This document shows, piece by piece, positions 21,441 to 34,185 of a stretch of 64,000 nt of DNA. The notes under the pieces are model-generated. The model had not been told where the DNA came from. It saw nothing but the letters and a program-made list of their open reading frames with translations, and did no database searches. Each line of letters starts with the position of its first letter. Position 1 is the first letter of the stretch. Location: contig JALUTQ010000007.1 in NCBI GenBank assembly GCA_032718865.1, positions 1,550,001 through 1,614,000 on the forward strand, read 5' to 3'. Made by a program: the position numbers and the translations under genes. Source of the DNA: Tilletia caries. Taxonomy: Eukaryota; Basidiomycota; Exobasidiomycetes; Tilletiales; Tilletiaceae.

Positions 21441-24400
21441 TCAGAAGGCGGGCCAGTATCCACTCGACCTCGATCGGTCACGGGGCTGATGGCCGTGGAG
21501 GACATAAAAGGAGCCTTGCCGAGAATTTTGGCCGCTGTTGTCATCCGCCTCCGACTCCGGACGTGGATCCGTCGTTTGTCGCAAAGGCGGTGTCATAGAG
21601 GGACCACTGTCCGGAGTCGGCTGGTGATACTCGATCCCGCCCTCGTCCAGGCTGCGGTTAAACCACGAGCGAGTGACTCCGCGGAGCGTCCACTGCCCGC
21701 TGTTCTCAGCTGGACCGCCGCGGCTACGGCCGCTCCCAGCTCCGCTGTTGACGCTATTGCCGAAATAACCAGTGCCAGAAAGGTTCCGACTGCGTCGCCA
21801 GGACGCATTCTGGCCGGCCTCGTCCCAATCCTGATCCCGATCCCGAATAGTCTCACCCGGCTGGTCCCGGTCGAAACTGAACTGGAACTCGCCATCGACG
21901 TCTCGGGAGAGTCGACTCATCCGGCGCATCGTCTGACCCCAGCGCGTCTGTTGGAACTCTTGGAGGCGAGGCGACGCTCGTCGAGCGATTACATCCAGCG
22001 ATGGACTGGCCTCAGGTGACAGATGGAGAGTGTCGGGTCTGTTGGCATCTGATAGGGACTCCATAATCTCGTCTGACTCGCCATGCGAGGGAACCAGTTG
22101 TTCCCGACTGGTGTTCGATGGACCGTCTCCACTGCCAGTACGGTACATTGCCGAAGTAGAGAAGCTACTGCCTTGTCCAGACTGTGGCTGCTGACCGCCT
22201 CCAATTTGACGGGACGTCGATGCGCTGGTAGTGCCGCCGGGGAGCTGATTCATGTTTGACAGTGTCGAAAGATCGAGCGAGAGCGTCGGCTTGCGGGATG
22301 GAGGCGCCGGGTCAAGAACGATAGTGGGGATAGGAGGAGCAGGCTGGCTTGAGGAGGCGGTCTCTTCAGCGGTTTTGCTCTTCTGGGACACGTTCTGGCT
22401 GAAATCGAAGGGGTCGTCCGTGGGAAGCATGTGGCTCGGACTGCGCCCGCCGGGGACTTCCAATGTGGTATTTGCGGCAGTCCGGATGGCAAGGAAGCGA
22501 TGGCGCAAATACACCATTCTCATCACACCGCGAACGCGTTCCAGATTGATGCTGTCGTCGACGCGCTCCATCTGTAATCGTCGTTCGATGAGTTCTTCGA
22601 CTTCGAGAGATTGTGACTCGTCGATGAGCTTATACCTGGCCAACAAGATGAGCATGTTGGTGAACGAGAGGCCTTTCCCATCCTCATCTTGCAGCAGTGC
22701 ATCGTGGTAAAGGCGGTTGAAGCGATCCTTTCGACGGCGAATCTCGGAACGATTGAGCGCGGACAGAGCCTGTCGCAGTTTCTTCATGTCCACACCCTCA
22801 ACGACGAGACCCATTGGCGACACTGGCGATGGAGGCCATTTGAATGTTTTCCGATCAGGGCTTTTGAGGGGACTAGTTGCGCCAGGAGAGCCTCCGCGTA
22901 GACGAGAGAACGGAGAAAGAATGGCGCCAGACTTGCTCGGACTGCTGGGGAAGTTTGATCCGCTCGATGCTTTGAGCAACGACTGAACAGTCCCATCGGC
23001 GGGGTACGCTTTGACATCGAGAACCCCATTGAGCGAGCGGAAGAAGGGAACGAACTTGTCGCGGGTGACGTAACCGGTGCGATCTGGGTCGAATTGGGCC
23101 CAGGCTTTCTTGAAGCCACGGATTTGAGCGCGAGAGAGAGACATCTTGCCGCCGACTTGGAAGATGTAAGAGAAGTTCTCGACGACCGTACCCGTGAACA
23201 CTGAAGGAATGAGGATATGGTTAGCGTGTGATGTTCTGAGCTACAGAACCGGATTCGCAATTAACTCACTGTTCAAGAAAATGTACATAGATACGACGTT
23301 CCAGCCGATGAACAATCCGTACGCCCAGCCCGTGCTACCGCAGTCTGTGTCGAGATAGTTCAGAGAGGGTGTGCAGGCCGGGTCTTGCAGAGTGTAGTCG
23401 TGCATATACGAATTCCAGCCCTCGCTGAAGGTTGATTAAAAAGATAAGTGGCGAGCTCTGACCCACAGCTATAAGGCACTTCAGTTACTCACCCGGTAGA
23501 CATCATGCTCAGGAATAATAGCGAACCGATTAGGGTTGAGAAGTTCTTGCTGTACGTTTCGCTGGGTCCCCACTTTGTCAAACCGAAGACTTCGACCAAC
23601 ATGATGGCAAAGACCAGGAAGAACGTGAGCCACAGCAGGAAGAGGTTGAGAATCGACGGAAGACTCGCACTGAAGGATGAAACTTGGTCAGTCAAACGCC
23701 ATGGGTACAGGACGATCAGAGGCTTGCACTCTACTCACATTGCAAGCTTGAACAACTGGTTGAGAGAGTCGCTCTTCTGGACGAGCTTGAATGCGATGCC
23801 TGTCAGGAAGATCTTCTGGAACTGGACGTTGACCTGTGACCCAACTCCAGGTCTGAGAAGGGGAATGGTGGTCGCCAAAGTGCCGGCGACCACAGCGAGA
23901 TCGTACAAATTCCACCAAGTGTCGACGAAGCTTCTGAGACCTATGCCGTACATTCGTACCACGATGTCGGCCGAGTAGATCAGCGTGAAGACAAGATACA
24001 CGATTTCTGCAGGAAAATACGACACATCAGCTCGCGGATTCTACGTGCGTGTTAGCGGTGGGAGCTCACCTCGCAATCGTTCCACCCAAAGCGGATCGTT
24101 GTACCGCTGAGTCATGAGCACCACGATGTTCAGGACGTAGATTATGGTGACGCTGCGAGACCACCATCCGGTCTTCTGCACGGCTCGCTCGTAGCACCAA
24201 GCCCTGGTAGCGCCCTTTGGCTTCTGCACTGGCCGCTTCGACGGACGCTGTCGGTGAATGAGTTTTTTCAGATCGAGCCATTGTCGCTGTTCCGTGGTCT
24301 GGAATGCCGCGCCTGAGAATGTCTGGAAGTTCTCGATGATGACACTGACGAAGAGCGTCAAGACGAAAACGGCGCCGACGAGATTGTAGATGACGAAGAA

Positions 24401-27400
24401 CAGTGCGTTGATTTGACGACTGTCCTGTTGTGGTTGCCGATCCTTGCCCACGATGCTCATCGCCGTCGACATGACGTTGATCCAGCCTTCCAAAGAAACG
24501 ATCTCGAAGAGGATCAAAAGAGAGGATTTGAAGTCGTCAAAGGAGTAGACCGATGATTCCCTCGGATTTTCCCATATGCGCGGTGCCAGAAACTGCCACT
24601 GAGATGGAGAGACGCCGTATTCGCCTACACAGTCGCGCTTCGTGAAGATCGCGCCGCCACCGTCGTTGCAGGAGTATAGAAGTCCCGCGAACAGGCGTTG
24701 TCCCCACACCGCATATGGAATGATACTGTGGACGAGGATCACTGGTAAGCATACCGCTGCAACCCTCAAGCCAAGAGCCTGGTGACCACACTCACTAGAG
24801 CAAGGCAAGAACTGATGCGTCGACAATGCGACCAGCGCCGGCGATAGCAATGGCTCTGAAAGTGTCCTTCATCACCTCGGTCAAACTGAAGGGAAAATTG
24901 TGAGATATGATTCTGCAGTCATTGAGAATGAGCAGACTCACTTGATCAATCTCAGAGCACGGAACGCCTTCAGCGCACGAGTGAAACGACTGACACCCCC
25001 AATGACGGCCATCTCAGTGGAGACGTTGATCAGCAAGGTAGTCAGGACGAACAGGTCCAGCTTAGAGGCAAAAGCACAGATCAAGTCAGCACATAACTTT
25101 TCAGGGCAGAATGTATCAATGAAGGTACTCACAGCATTCCAAACGCTCAGCTGCCAAGGTTTGCGGAAGAAGTGATCAGCATGGATCATCAGGACGATGG
25201 GGATATTTTAAGAGCTTACCAGATATGCATTCGGGGTGAAAGCAAATCCGTCTGCAATGACCTTGACGACGAATTCGAAGATGAAGAAGCTGCAAAGGGG
25301 TCGAGGTTGTCAGTACGTGTGTTTGCGGAGCTCGACCCGACTCTGCTGACTCACGCAGAGAGAACCACTTCCACAAGACTGAACCACGAGTCGCGCTTGA
25401 GACCGTTGGTCTGGTACCACGCTCTGCGGTACGAGGGTGTCGCGATTCCGGCCACAACGACCGACCCGGCAATGGCGAGGAAGATAGAGATACGGAAGAT
25501 CGCGTTCCTCAGTCTCGAAGCCTGACGACCAAAGATCCGTTCTCCGTACGAAGGCGGGTGTAAACTCTGACAGAACCGCCGGATGGGGCTCAAGTTCGAG
25601 AACACCCAGAGCGACTTGTCGTAGGACGGATGCGAGTTGAGAAATCGGGCTGCCTCGACTCGTGGATCGTTTGCCCTGGCACGGTATGCTGCGTCCACCT
25701 CGGCCTGTGTCAGACTCTGTCTCCTCCCTAGGCCCAGATCGGTACGCATTCGACTGAGTTGGCGATCCCGTGCATACAGGCGACCGGCGTCGTCTGAACG
25801 TGGGCCTTCGTAAATGGACATGATGTTCCTGATGTTGCCCGGAGCAGCAAGCATCTCGGCCCCTGACAGCGATTGTCGGAACTGACGAGCTCGCATCGTG
25901 TCCAGAGGGACTGGCTCATCGGGCTTGTCCAATCGCAGAGCACGCTTGACTGCGTTCATCGACTTGTTTGCAAAGGATGCGTCCATCAACGTCTGCAACG
26001 ACCGTTGTCGTTTGTGCTTCTCGTTGGCCTCCTCTTCCTTCGCCCCTTTCTCGCCGCCCAAGATCTTGGCGTTTCGTTGACGGAGATAACGATACGGACT
26101 GAACAGATTGAGAATCTTGTGCGTCGTGCTTTCTTCCGGGGCTTCATTTCGCTTTAAGAACGCCTCCAGCTGTTGTTGTCGCTTCTGACCTTCAGCTACG
26201 CCAAAGTTCTCGTTGATCACGGCAATAAACATTTGAAATACGATGACTGTCGGGGTGAGATGCATTCGAAGTCAGTGTGCGTTGCGTAATCCAGTCGACG
26301 GAAGGCAGTCGTTTCAACGTGAAGGCACTTACAGTTTGCGAACAGGAACCATCCGCTGATGAACAACCCTGCGAAAACCGTCTGCTTGAACGGCAGCTCG
26401 AATGTCAAGCTGTTCCACAACACGTCTGTCCAGTTCTCAGAAGAGAAAATCTGCATTAAAAATGACGAAGTCAGTCATCCGCGCATCTAGACCATGCTCA
26501 GGGAAGAACGCACCTGATACATCGCCAGGTAGGAGTTGTACATCTGCTTGAAATTCATCTCGATACCGTTGCCGTCATCGTCCTGCATGGGGATATCACC
26601 GCGGAAAAGCTGCACCGCTATGAGGGCTGCAAGACCGACGATCAGGAGGAGGAACATGATCATGTTGAAGAGACCCGCCATGGAACCGAAAACTCGATAC
26701 AGGAGAGCCTCCATACGTGGGACCGCCGCGATGACTCGATAGAACCGAGCCACCTGAAAACCTGTCAGCCATGGGTACACGCTCGAGCTCTTGATGACGG
26801 GAATCTGCGAAATGGAGGTGACGACGGCCAAGCCAAAATCGACGATGTTCCTGCGATGCGCCAAGAAGGAGCGCCAGTCGTTGTCGAGCAAGAACGCGAA
26901 GAAGCGGAAGATGATTTCGACGTCGAACGCAACTGAAAACCAGAGCTCGGCATCGTCGTAAATGCGAGTCCGTCGAGGGCTATCGTACTGCGTTCGAGCA
27001 GCTTGGATACCTAGATCGGCAACAATGGCTGCCAGCCAGATGAGCTTCGTCCAACCCCAGATCCGCTTGTAGACGTCCGCGACTCTGCGTCGCCGCGGCT
27101 GCAGAGCGCTTTCTGGCTTCGGCTCCTTCACGATTCTGTGGGTGTCAGACTGGGGTCAGACTTTCTGTCTGCAAAATAGCACACATTGCCGCGCATTTGA
27201 GAGTCACTCACTTTTCATTGGCAAAGGCGGACTGCTTTGTCTCGGCTGTGATCGTTGCGAATGTGTTGGTGATGACAGCGACGAACAAGTTGGCCATCCA
27301 AAAGTTCATCGTGATGACTGAGATGATGAAGAACAGGCAGGAGACGAAATAGTCGGCATCGATCATGTCGTACATGGTTTGTGACCATCCGTTCGCTGTG

Positions 27401-30364
27401 GATAGAATGGATCAGCTCTATCCAAACGCGCGAGAAAGAACGACTTGCGAAACTCACCTGAGATGATGATGACAACTTGCAGCAGAGATGCCACAATGTT
27501 GTCAAAGCTCTGGACTCCGCTCATCGGATTGGAGTCCTTCTCGACACAGATCTGCCCATTCGGACACATGAACCCCTTCGCGCTCGACCCACTCGGAGTG
27601 AGGTCCTTGTTGAGATGACCCAGTGCTTGGCCGTCCGCACCGAAATATCCGCCACAAATTTGAGTCAAGGTGTAGTTGAATCCCGGTTGCTGATCGGCGC
27701 CAGCCCCAACCCAGACACACGAGCGGCGGTACGAGCCTTTGAAGCTCTGGATGCCGATGATACTGAACAGGATCATGAAGAAGATTATGAAGAAGGTGAC
27801 GTTGACGAGAAGCGGAGCGGCGAGCTTCAGACTTTGCAGAATCGTCGTCGTACCCGTCGTGATCGTCAGGAGCCGAGCCGCGCGTAAAACGCTCAGAGCG
27901 CGAAAGATGTAGATGTGGTACGACCCGGTGTTCTCGACTTTCATCACGCTAAGGGCGAACATGACCCAGAAGGAAAGCACCGCGACCAAGTCCACCCGAT
28001 TCCAACTGTGTCGAAGAAAGGCGTAATGCGCAGCCTGGGCACGCTGCACCATGATGGCCTCAACGAATGGGACCGCCGGGTCCAGGGGCAGAGTGCCCTT
28101 TCGCTCCGCCATGGCGGTCGCCGATTCGAGTGTGGCCTGACGACGCTCCGACAGATCATTGTCGGGCGTAGCTCTCCCGCTTGCCATGCGTGCATGTGTT
28201 CGGAATGCCGGTTTGATGGGACCGCCGGGAAGGGCCGTAGCGGGGTTGGCGGCCAAACTGGCGATCGTGTCTGCGCTACGCAGTCTGGCATCTGCGTAAT
28301 CGAAGGGACGCTTGGGAAAAGTAACACGGTTGGGGCTGCGCTCGTACGTCTCGGGCTGTTGATCGACCTTGAGCGCCCTCCCAGCGGTTTTCTTCAACGT
28401 GTCGCCAAGCTGATAGAACGATTCGCGTGTGTTGCTGTACCCGCCAGCCTGACGCATGGACGTGCGCGCCGAAGCTGGTTGTGAAGCTCCTTCCGGAGGA
28501 GGCGATTCGGTCCGTACTGGTTCGAGCAAATACATAGGGGGAGGATTTATGACCAGGCCGGACACGACGATTCGGCAGACGATCTCGACACTTCGTATTC
28601 GAATAGATATTTCAGGGTCAGTACGATAGGTCGAGCAGTCGGGGAGAAAGTTTAACACTCACGTGAAAATACCGAAGACGGCCAAAAGAGCATAATCTTC
28701 CCAGTAATCGAAGTAGCCCGGGTTCCGTGGATTCTCGAACACGCTCTTGGAAGATTGCAGGACAAGCAAGACAACGTTGAGCGCGATCATACTGAGGATG
28801 AAGGGTTCGATCCACCTGTAAGAAGGGAAAATCTGGTGAGTCACACAAAACACAGGCGAAAATGAGAGCCATGCACGTACCAATTATCCATCAATCTTGC
28901 GCATGCTTTGCGCAGAGGGTTGTTTGGCCCTAAGCAGCCTAACGTCTGACCTCGCAGCTGTTGATTGCCGACTTGGGCGGGTGAGGAATCCGCCGCTTTG
29001 GTAATGTGATCGACAACCATGAGTTGATCGTCATCACTGCTGTCCTCGTCCCCTTCCGCCACATCGTCCACGTCCGGCGGTAATCTCACATGCGCGCCTC
29101 CGCCTTGGAGCCCGCCCTGCGCTTTCCCGTCCATGTTCACAATTCTACGACTGAGCCTCCGCACACTTTTCGAGACCCGTGAGAGGCCTGACCGGGCACC
29201 GTCCGCCAGCGCGCCTCCGTGGTTCTGCGAGAAGTTCCCGCCGCCCGCCGCTGCAATGACCTCTGCACTGTCCTTCCGGTAGAGTTGGCCAGGCCCGCCT
29301 GTGAGATTCACCCTCCCTTCCTCCTCGTCGGCATTCCACTCCAGTGGCTCATCGACGAAGCGACTGCCCATGATGGGTCCGGACATGCCGTCACTGGGTG
29401 TCATGCTCCTTGCGTCGTCGTTCTGGCCGTACGTGCGCACGCGGAATGGCAAGGACTCCGGACTGTCACCAGATACAAGTTCCTCCCGCAGATTCGATTG
29501 CGATTCGGGATCATCGGTGTCGGCTAGCAGGGGCCCAGATCGTATTGGTATTGATGTTTCAGGATCGAAATGATGCGGCTCGAAGGTCGCGCGGGACGTA
29601 GATGGTTCAGAGTAGTCGGGCTGTCCGGTATTCGCTCTTCTGAAGGTGTCTTGCCCGACGTTGTCTTGCCACTCGAAATCATGCGCTTCCATTGGTGTGC
29701 GCTCCGGACTGGCGCCTCTGCCTATTGTGGGAGTCGTTGCTTGGGAATCCAGCGCATTGTTTACGAAAACGGCAGGGTTCCATTCTTGATGCCGCCTCCT
29801 CCCAGACGAGCCGGTCGCTAACGTCGAAGTTGCTCCTGATGGCGTGGTAGTAATGACATCGGGTGCCTCCGCAGTATGCCTCAGCGGGCTTGGGGTGGGC
29901 CCAAATCGCGATGGGCCCACACCCGCCTCGGAAGGTATACTGCCGGGACCCACGCTCATGCTGGAGCTGGCGCTCAAGTTGCTCTCGTTCCCGCTCACCG
30001 ACGCTGCTGATGCTGAAGCTGAAGCCCAATCAGCCTCTGCGCGCCCGACAACGTCCGCGTCCATGTTGCCGAAGTAGTATGAGCTGATGTGAATGTCCGT
30101 GGCGGAGGGATAGGACATGGAACTCGAATAGCTCGGTGTCGGGCTGTGGTGATAAGCCGAAGACAACCCGCCTGCACCGGCGCCCGCCCCGCCTCGATGG
30201 CTCGTCACGCTGCGCGTGTTGGAAACGCGCAGGCCCTGGTCTACGGGAGCGCCTGACGAGCTCCCTGCAGGCGCATTGCTTCCACGCGGTGTAGGGACAG
30301 GCGAAGGGCGCAGGAGGCCCTCCGAGGGCGGCGTCGCAGGTCGGGAGTTGGGAGGACTGGCCAT
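21441..30364 (-). CDS. CCH1: CCH1, voltage-gated high-affinity calcium channel alpha subunit
   Basis: Sixteen exons in frame give 2632 aa: 30364-28881, 28815-28663, 28590-27458, 27395-27212, 27135-26514, 26450-26333, 26246-25355, 25289-25220, 25150-25133 (only 18 nt), 25060-24942, 24885-24796, 24725-24070, 24006-23739, 23669-23493, 23424-23270, 23200-21441. A disordered N-terminus of about 480 aa precedes four repeats of six membrane segments. Pore loops are visible: [10 protein letters not shown] (I), [10 protein letters not shown] (II), [10 protein letters not shown] (III), STGEGWNSYM (IV), giving N/E/E/E at the filter positions. S4 segments carry spaced Arg/Lys (for example [29 protein letters not shown]). 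The cytosolic tail holds an EF-hand-like [13 protein letters not shown] and a long Ser/Pro/Arg-rich end. With Mid1 it forms the plasma-membrane calcium uptake system used in stress and mating. The ATG at 30364 is the first after an in-frame stop. Confidence 0.93.
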
Positions 30365-31346
30365 GACCTTGGCTTCACCGTCCAGACGAGGTTTCAGCAG
30401 CGCCGCTCGAAGCAAAAATCTTTAGCTGACCGTTCACGCCTTTACAGAGTCCGCGGACGCGGTCTAAGCTCAATTGCGACTCGGACCAGTGATTTGGGAC
30501 GGCTGTGAAGGGCGGCTGCGGCCTGCGCGTCGATGACGTCCTCTTCCCCGTCGCACTCAAGGCGTCCTTCCGCGGCGCAATGAATGCTACCGAGTGTCAG
30601 GCAGAGGGAAGCGTCGGCCCAACTCTGATGACTCTTGTCTTCGTCCAGGAGACCTTCGCGTCGTAATATGTGCGAGGCGGAAAATTGTTGTGCAGTCGGG
30701 CGGCGGCGCGGCGGCGGGGAGCTTAAATTTCTCTACAGACCTCGGTCCTGGAAGCTGTGGGGGAGGCGGTGCGCACCAAACGGGGTCGTGAGGAGGAGAG
30801 GGAGGGCCAGCCTTGGGAAGGGAACTCGTCTTCGGTACCGCGGCTGTCGGTCGTGGTCGCGTCTCAGAAACCAGGCTGCCTTCAATTGGCTCTCCTCATC
30901 TGACCGCTTCGTGAATGCCAAGATCGCAACACGTTACACACACGGGCCGCATCACACGCACACCGCTGCTCCGTTCATACACATGATTGAGCGCTCTGTA
31001 CTTCTTCGGCTTGCCTGAGACTTTCAAGCTCTCCTCTCCCTACTCTTGCGGCCTCACGCCTCACAGATTGAGGGTGTCCTTGCTGAGCGCTGAGCGCTAT
31101 TGCATAAAATGCTGAGGCCAGAGCGTGCTGATGAATTCACATCGTTCCCGGGAGACAATCCAACACCGAAGGAGGGAACCATGGCGAGTGGGAGCAGGTA
31201 CGAGTGGAGTCTCTAGATGTGATCAATTTTGATTGAAGTGATGGACTGCAGATTGGAGGCACTTTCGTGGTTGGTCCAGTCCATAGTAGGTCGATCCGGC
31301 AGTCGGCACAATGACAGAGCTTGACAGTTCATCATTGCGACCCTGT
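30365..31346. other. CCH1 upstream region
   Basis: About 1 kb between the CCH1 start and the ATP15 stop; both genes run leftward. It should contain the CCH1 promoter. A tandem GCTGAGC word occurs at about 31084-31098. No conserved coding region or RNA gene was recognised. Confidence 0.35.
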
Positions 31347-31890
31347 TTACTGCTTGGAAGCGTCGACGGGGCCCTAAGAGGCGAATGAATCGCAACGAAG
31401 TATGATCAGCTCCGTCTCCGTCGCCTTTAGACCATTCATGCAAACTCACCGACTCAGATGCCTTGCCCTCCTTCCACTCCTGGTAACGGAGAGCCATGAC
31501 GTCTCGGCGAGCAGCCTTGGTGCGCTCCTCCTCCTTGAGCACGTTGCGAGTTGCTCGCGCGGTGATGGATGCGTACCGGTTGAAGCTGTTATTCCGTCGG
31601 AATGCCGTATTCAGCACAAGAGCACGGACGATGACCGGGATCGGACGGGTGCGAAGAGCGTTGAAATAGCGGGTACATGCGTCGAGATACGATGGCCATT
31701 TGGGCAGAAATAAGTCGCAGCATCCGTTGAGCGCGCATGTAGCGAGTGTCATCGAAGGACCAAGGGACCGAGAAGAGAGCAGGAAAGAAGGAGCAGAAGA
31801 GAAGCATTCAGCGATCAGGATTCCTAATCATTCTGTGCGGCGGTCAGAATGGACTCACGTCATGTGTGCGCGCCACGCTGCTGAGCTCAT
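31347..31890 (-). CDS. ATP15: Mitochondrial ATP synthase epsilon subunit
   Basis: Three exons (31890-31859, 31585-31450, 31373-31347) encode 64 aa, a normal size for this subunit. The first exon gives MSSAAWRAHM and its last two bases start a Thr codon. The protein continues TFNRYASITARATRNVLKEE, then ERTKAARRDVMALRYQEWKE and GPVDASKQ. The WR pair followed by a (Y/F)NRY segment and helical (A/T)RATR.LK is the family pattern. The subunit sits in the central stalk of F1 beside gamma and delta. The 273-nt first intron has a GTGAGT donor, a CTGAAT branch-like site and an AACAG acceptor. A reading that continues upstream of that acceptor would give an unrelated 50-residue leader, so the spliced start is preferred. 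Confidence 0.82.
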
Positions 31891-32395
31891 TGTGGATAGA
31901 AGTGTGTGTGGTGAGGACGGTGACAAGTTGGGATGAGTGTGATGCGGTCCGCGGTGTGAGAAGGAAGAAGGTGACGGTGAAGGCGGGTCCCTTCGGAGCG
32001 GGGGGCACTGGGCAGGGGATTCGATGCCTGATTACAAGCTGGCTGTAATCTCCATGCAGCTTGTAATGCTTCAGGGCTGGCATTTGTAATGGGCCCACTG
32101 TCTCGGCCGAGAGAGTTCCCCAGACAGCAGCGCGCGGACCGACACCATCACCTGCCGAGTCGGGAACTCAGACTCACTCACTCAGTCACTCGTCTGTCCC
32201 CGTCCGCCGCAGTCCGCAGTAGTCAGTGTCCAGTGCGCTCGCCTCCAAGTACGAGATCCATACCCTCGACGTCGCTCAAGCGCGGCTGTCCTATAACGTA
32301 CGCGACCCTCCCCTCCGTCTGGTGGTGTCCCAGCCGCTCCTCTCCCGCAGATCTACCCCTGCACTCCCTCCTCGCAAAGCACACCTATCAAGACC
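31891..32395. promoter_or_regulatory. Divergent ATP15-ATG18 promoter with TTACAAG/CTTGTAAT words
   Basis: Between the two divergent genes, 32031-32090 contains ATTACAAGCTGGCTGTAAT, AGCTTGTAAT and TTTGTAATG. These are four related words on both strands within 60 bp. Similar words precede PMP3 at 10155-10200. A CACTCACTCAGTCACTC-type leader precedes ATG18. No TATA box was seen. Confidence 0.35.
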
Positions 32396-34185
32396 ATGTC
32401 TCGCCTTCTTGGTAGCGCACCCCAGAAAGCAGCCAGCGAGCTTCTCGCCGTCAACTTCAACCAGGACCACTCTTGCGTCGCTGTCGGTACCCGGCATGGC
32501 TATTCCATCAGCAACTGCGAGCCCTTCGGTCGCGTCTACAACAAGAGTGAGTACTCAAATACTGCATGCCAGCCCGCCCCTCGCTTGGTCCGACGCAGAA
32601 CTGACGGTGTCATCGACGTGCTTGCACAGAGGAAGGGCCGATCTACATCATTGAGATGCTGTTCTGTACATCGCTGGTAGCTCTCGTCGGTACACCAGAC
32701 GGCACCCCGACTTCCAGCCCGCGGAGATTGCAGATCGTCAACACCAAGGTACGTCCTCCGATAAGCGTTGCAGTGTGAAGATCTTCCTGACAGCGCGACT
32801 CACACCTATGTATTAAATCCCAACAGCGCAACTCGCAGATCTGCTCGCTCACCTTTCCTACCACCATTCTCGGCGTCAAGCTGAACCGGCGGCGACTCGT
32901 CGTCATCCTCGAAGAGGCCATCTATATCTATGACATCTCAAACATGAAGCTTCTCCACATCATCGAGACAAGCCCAAATCCCAACGGTGAGCCCGCCTAC
33001 CTTGCTGTACTCGCGAATAAATGCAGAGTTGTGCTCATCCCTTTTTGTTTCCATTTTACAGCGATCTGCGCCCTCTCACCTTCCTCTGAGCCTTGCTACC
33101 TTGCTTACCCGTCCCCAATCCCGTCCCCGACCTCCCCCTTCTCGAACCCAAACCAGCCCGGCTCCAACGCAAACAGCTCCGCCTCCCCTCAGTCCGCGCC
33201 TGGTGATGTGCTCATCTTTGACCTCAAGTCTCTCTCCGTGACCAACATTGTGCAAGCGCATAAAACGCCTATCTCCGCCCTCGCCCTCAACAGCACCGGT
33301 ACCATGCTTGCCACAGCCTCAGACAAAGGAACCATCATCCGCGTCTTCAGCGTGCCCTCTGCTCAAAAGCTGTTCCAGTTCCGCAGAGGCACCTATCCTG
33401 CCCGCATCTACAACCTCAGCTTCAATGCTGTTAGCACCCTGCTCTGTGCCTCCTCCGACACGGATACAGTTCACATCTTCAAGCTCACTCAGGGAGGTGG
33501 TAATGGCGCCGGCGCGTCTGGTTCGGGCGCAAGAAATGGTGCAGGAGGTCGGGCAGGGGCGCCACCTTCGCTAGCGCGAGTCGGATCTGGTCTCGATGCG
33601 GGAAGTGAGACGAGTAGCCCGCCGGGCAGCTCGAACGGAAGCACCGCGGGCGGGTATGAAGCCTTCATTGATGACAAGAAGAAGCGTGGTGGCCTGAGGT
33701 GAGTTGACGAGTCGAATTTTTTTGATTGACTTCTCCCCGAACAGGTGTGCTCAAAGAACCTACCTTATGTATTCACAGTGGAACGTTGCGGCGGACATCT
33801 GCTATGTTGTCGCGCAACGTAGCTGGCTCTGTGGGAGGATACCTACCCAACTCTCTCGCAGAAATGTGGGAGCCGCAGCGCGACTTTGCGCACCTGAAGC
33901 TGCCCACACCCGGAGTCAGCAGCCTGGTTGCCGTCAGCAGCACGACGCCGCAGGTGATGGTGGTCACTTCGGAGGGATACTTCTACCAGTACCAGATCGA
34001 CTTCGAACACGGCGGGGAGTGCGAGCTCATGAAGCGTGAGTGTTCCGAACCAAGTGCGACACGCGTTGACCCCTCTCTGACAGACGGAAATTCCTGTCTC
34101 CTTGACATTTGCAGAATACTCGCTCTTGGATAGCGTGGAAGACAGCTCGGCGGCAGGGACAACGGCAAGCCTGAACGGAGATTGA
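32396..34185 (+). CDS. ATG18: ATG18/WIPI PROPPIN phosphoinositide-binding beta-propeller
   Basis: Six exons (32396-32546, 32630-32748, 32827-32986, 33062-33698, 33779-34035, 34115-34185) give 464 aa. Blade sequences typical of PROPPINs are clear: [53 protein letters not shown]. After these come [20 protein letters not shown] and the lipid-binding FRRG motif in [19 protein letters not shown]. This motif binds PI3P and PI(3,5)P2; the protein works in autophagosome formation and vacuole membrane homeostasis. Two low-complexity loops are inserted. One is Ser/Pro/Asn-rich, at about residue 155. The other is Gly/Ala/Ser-rich before [13 protein letters not shown], in the position of the membrane-inserting 6CD loop. 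It is divergent from ATP15. Confidence 0.93.

Noticed and set aside
30364..30415. Upstream TTG-initiated extension of CCH1
   Set aside because: No ATG in that segment; an in-frame stop lies just before it. ATG at 30364 is the first usable start.
31450..31752. Longer ATP15 reading with an N-terminal extension from 31752
   Set aside because: It depends on ignoring a good acceptor with a branch-like site; the spliced model gives the conserved WR start.
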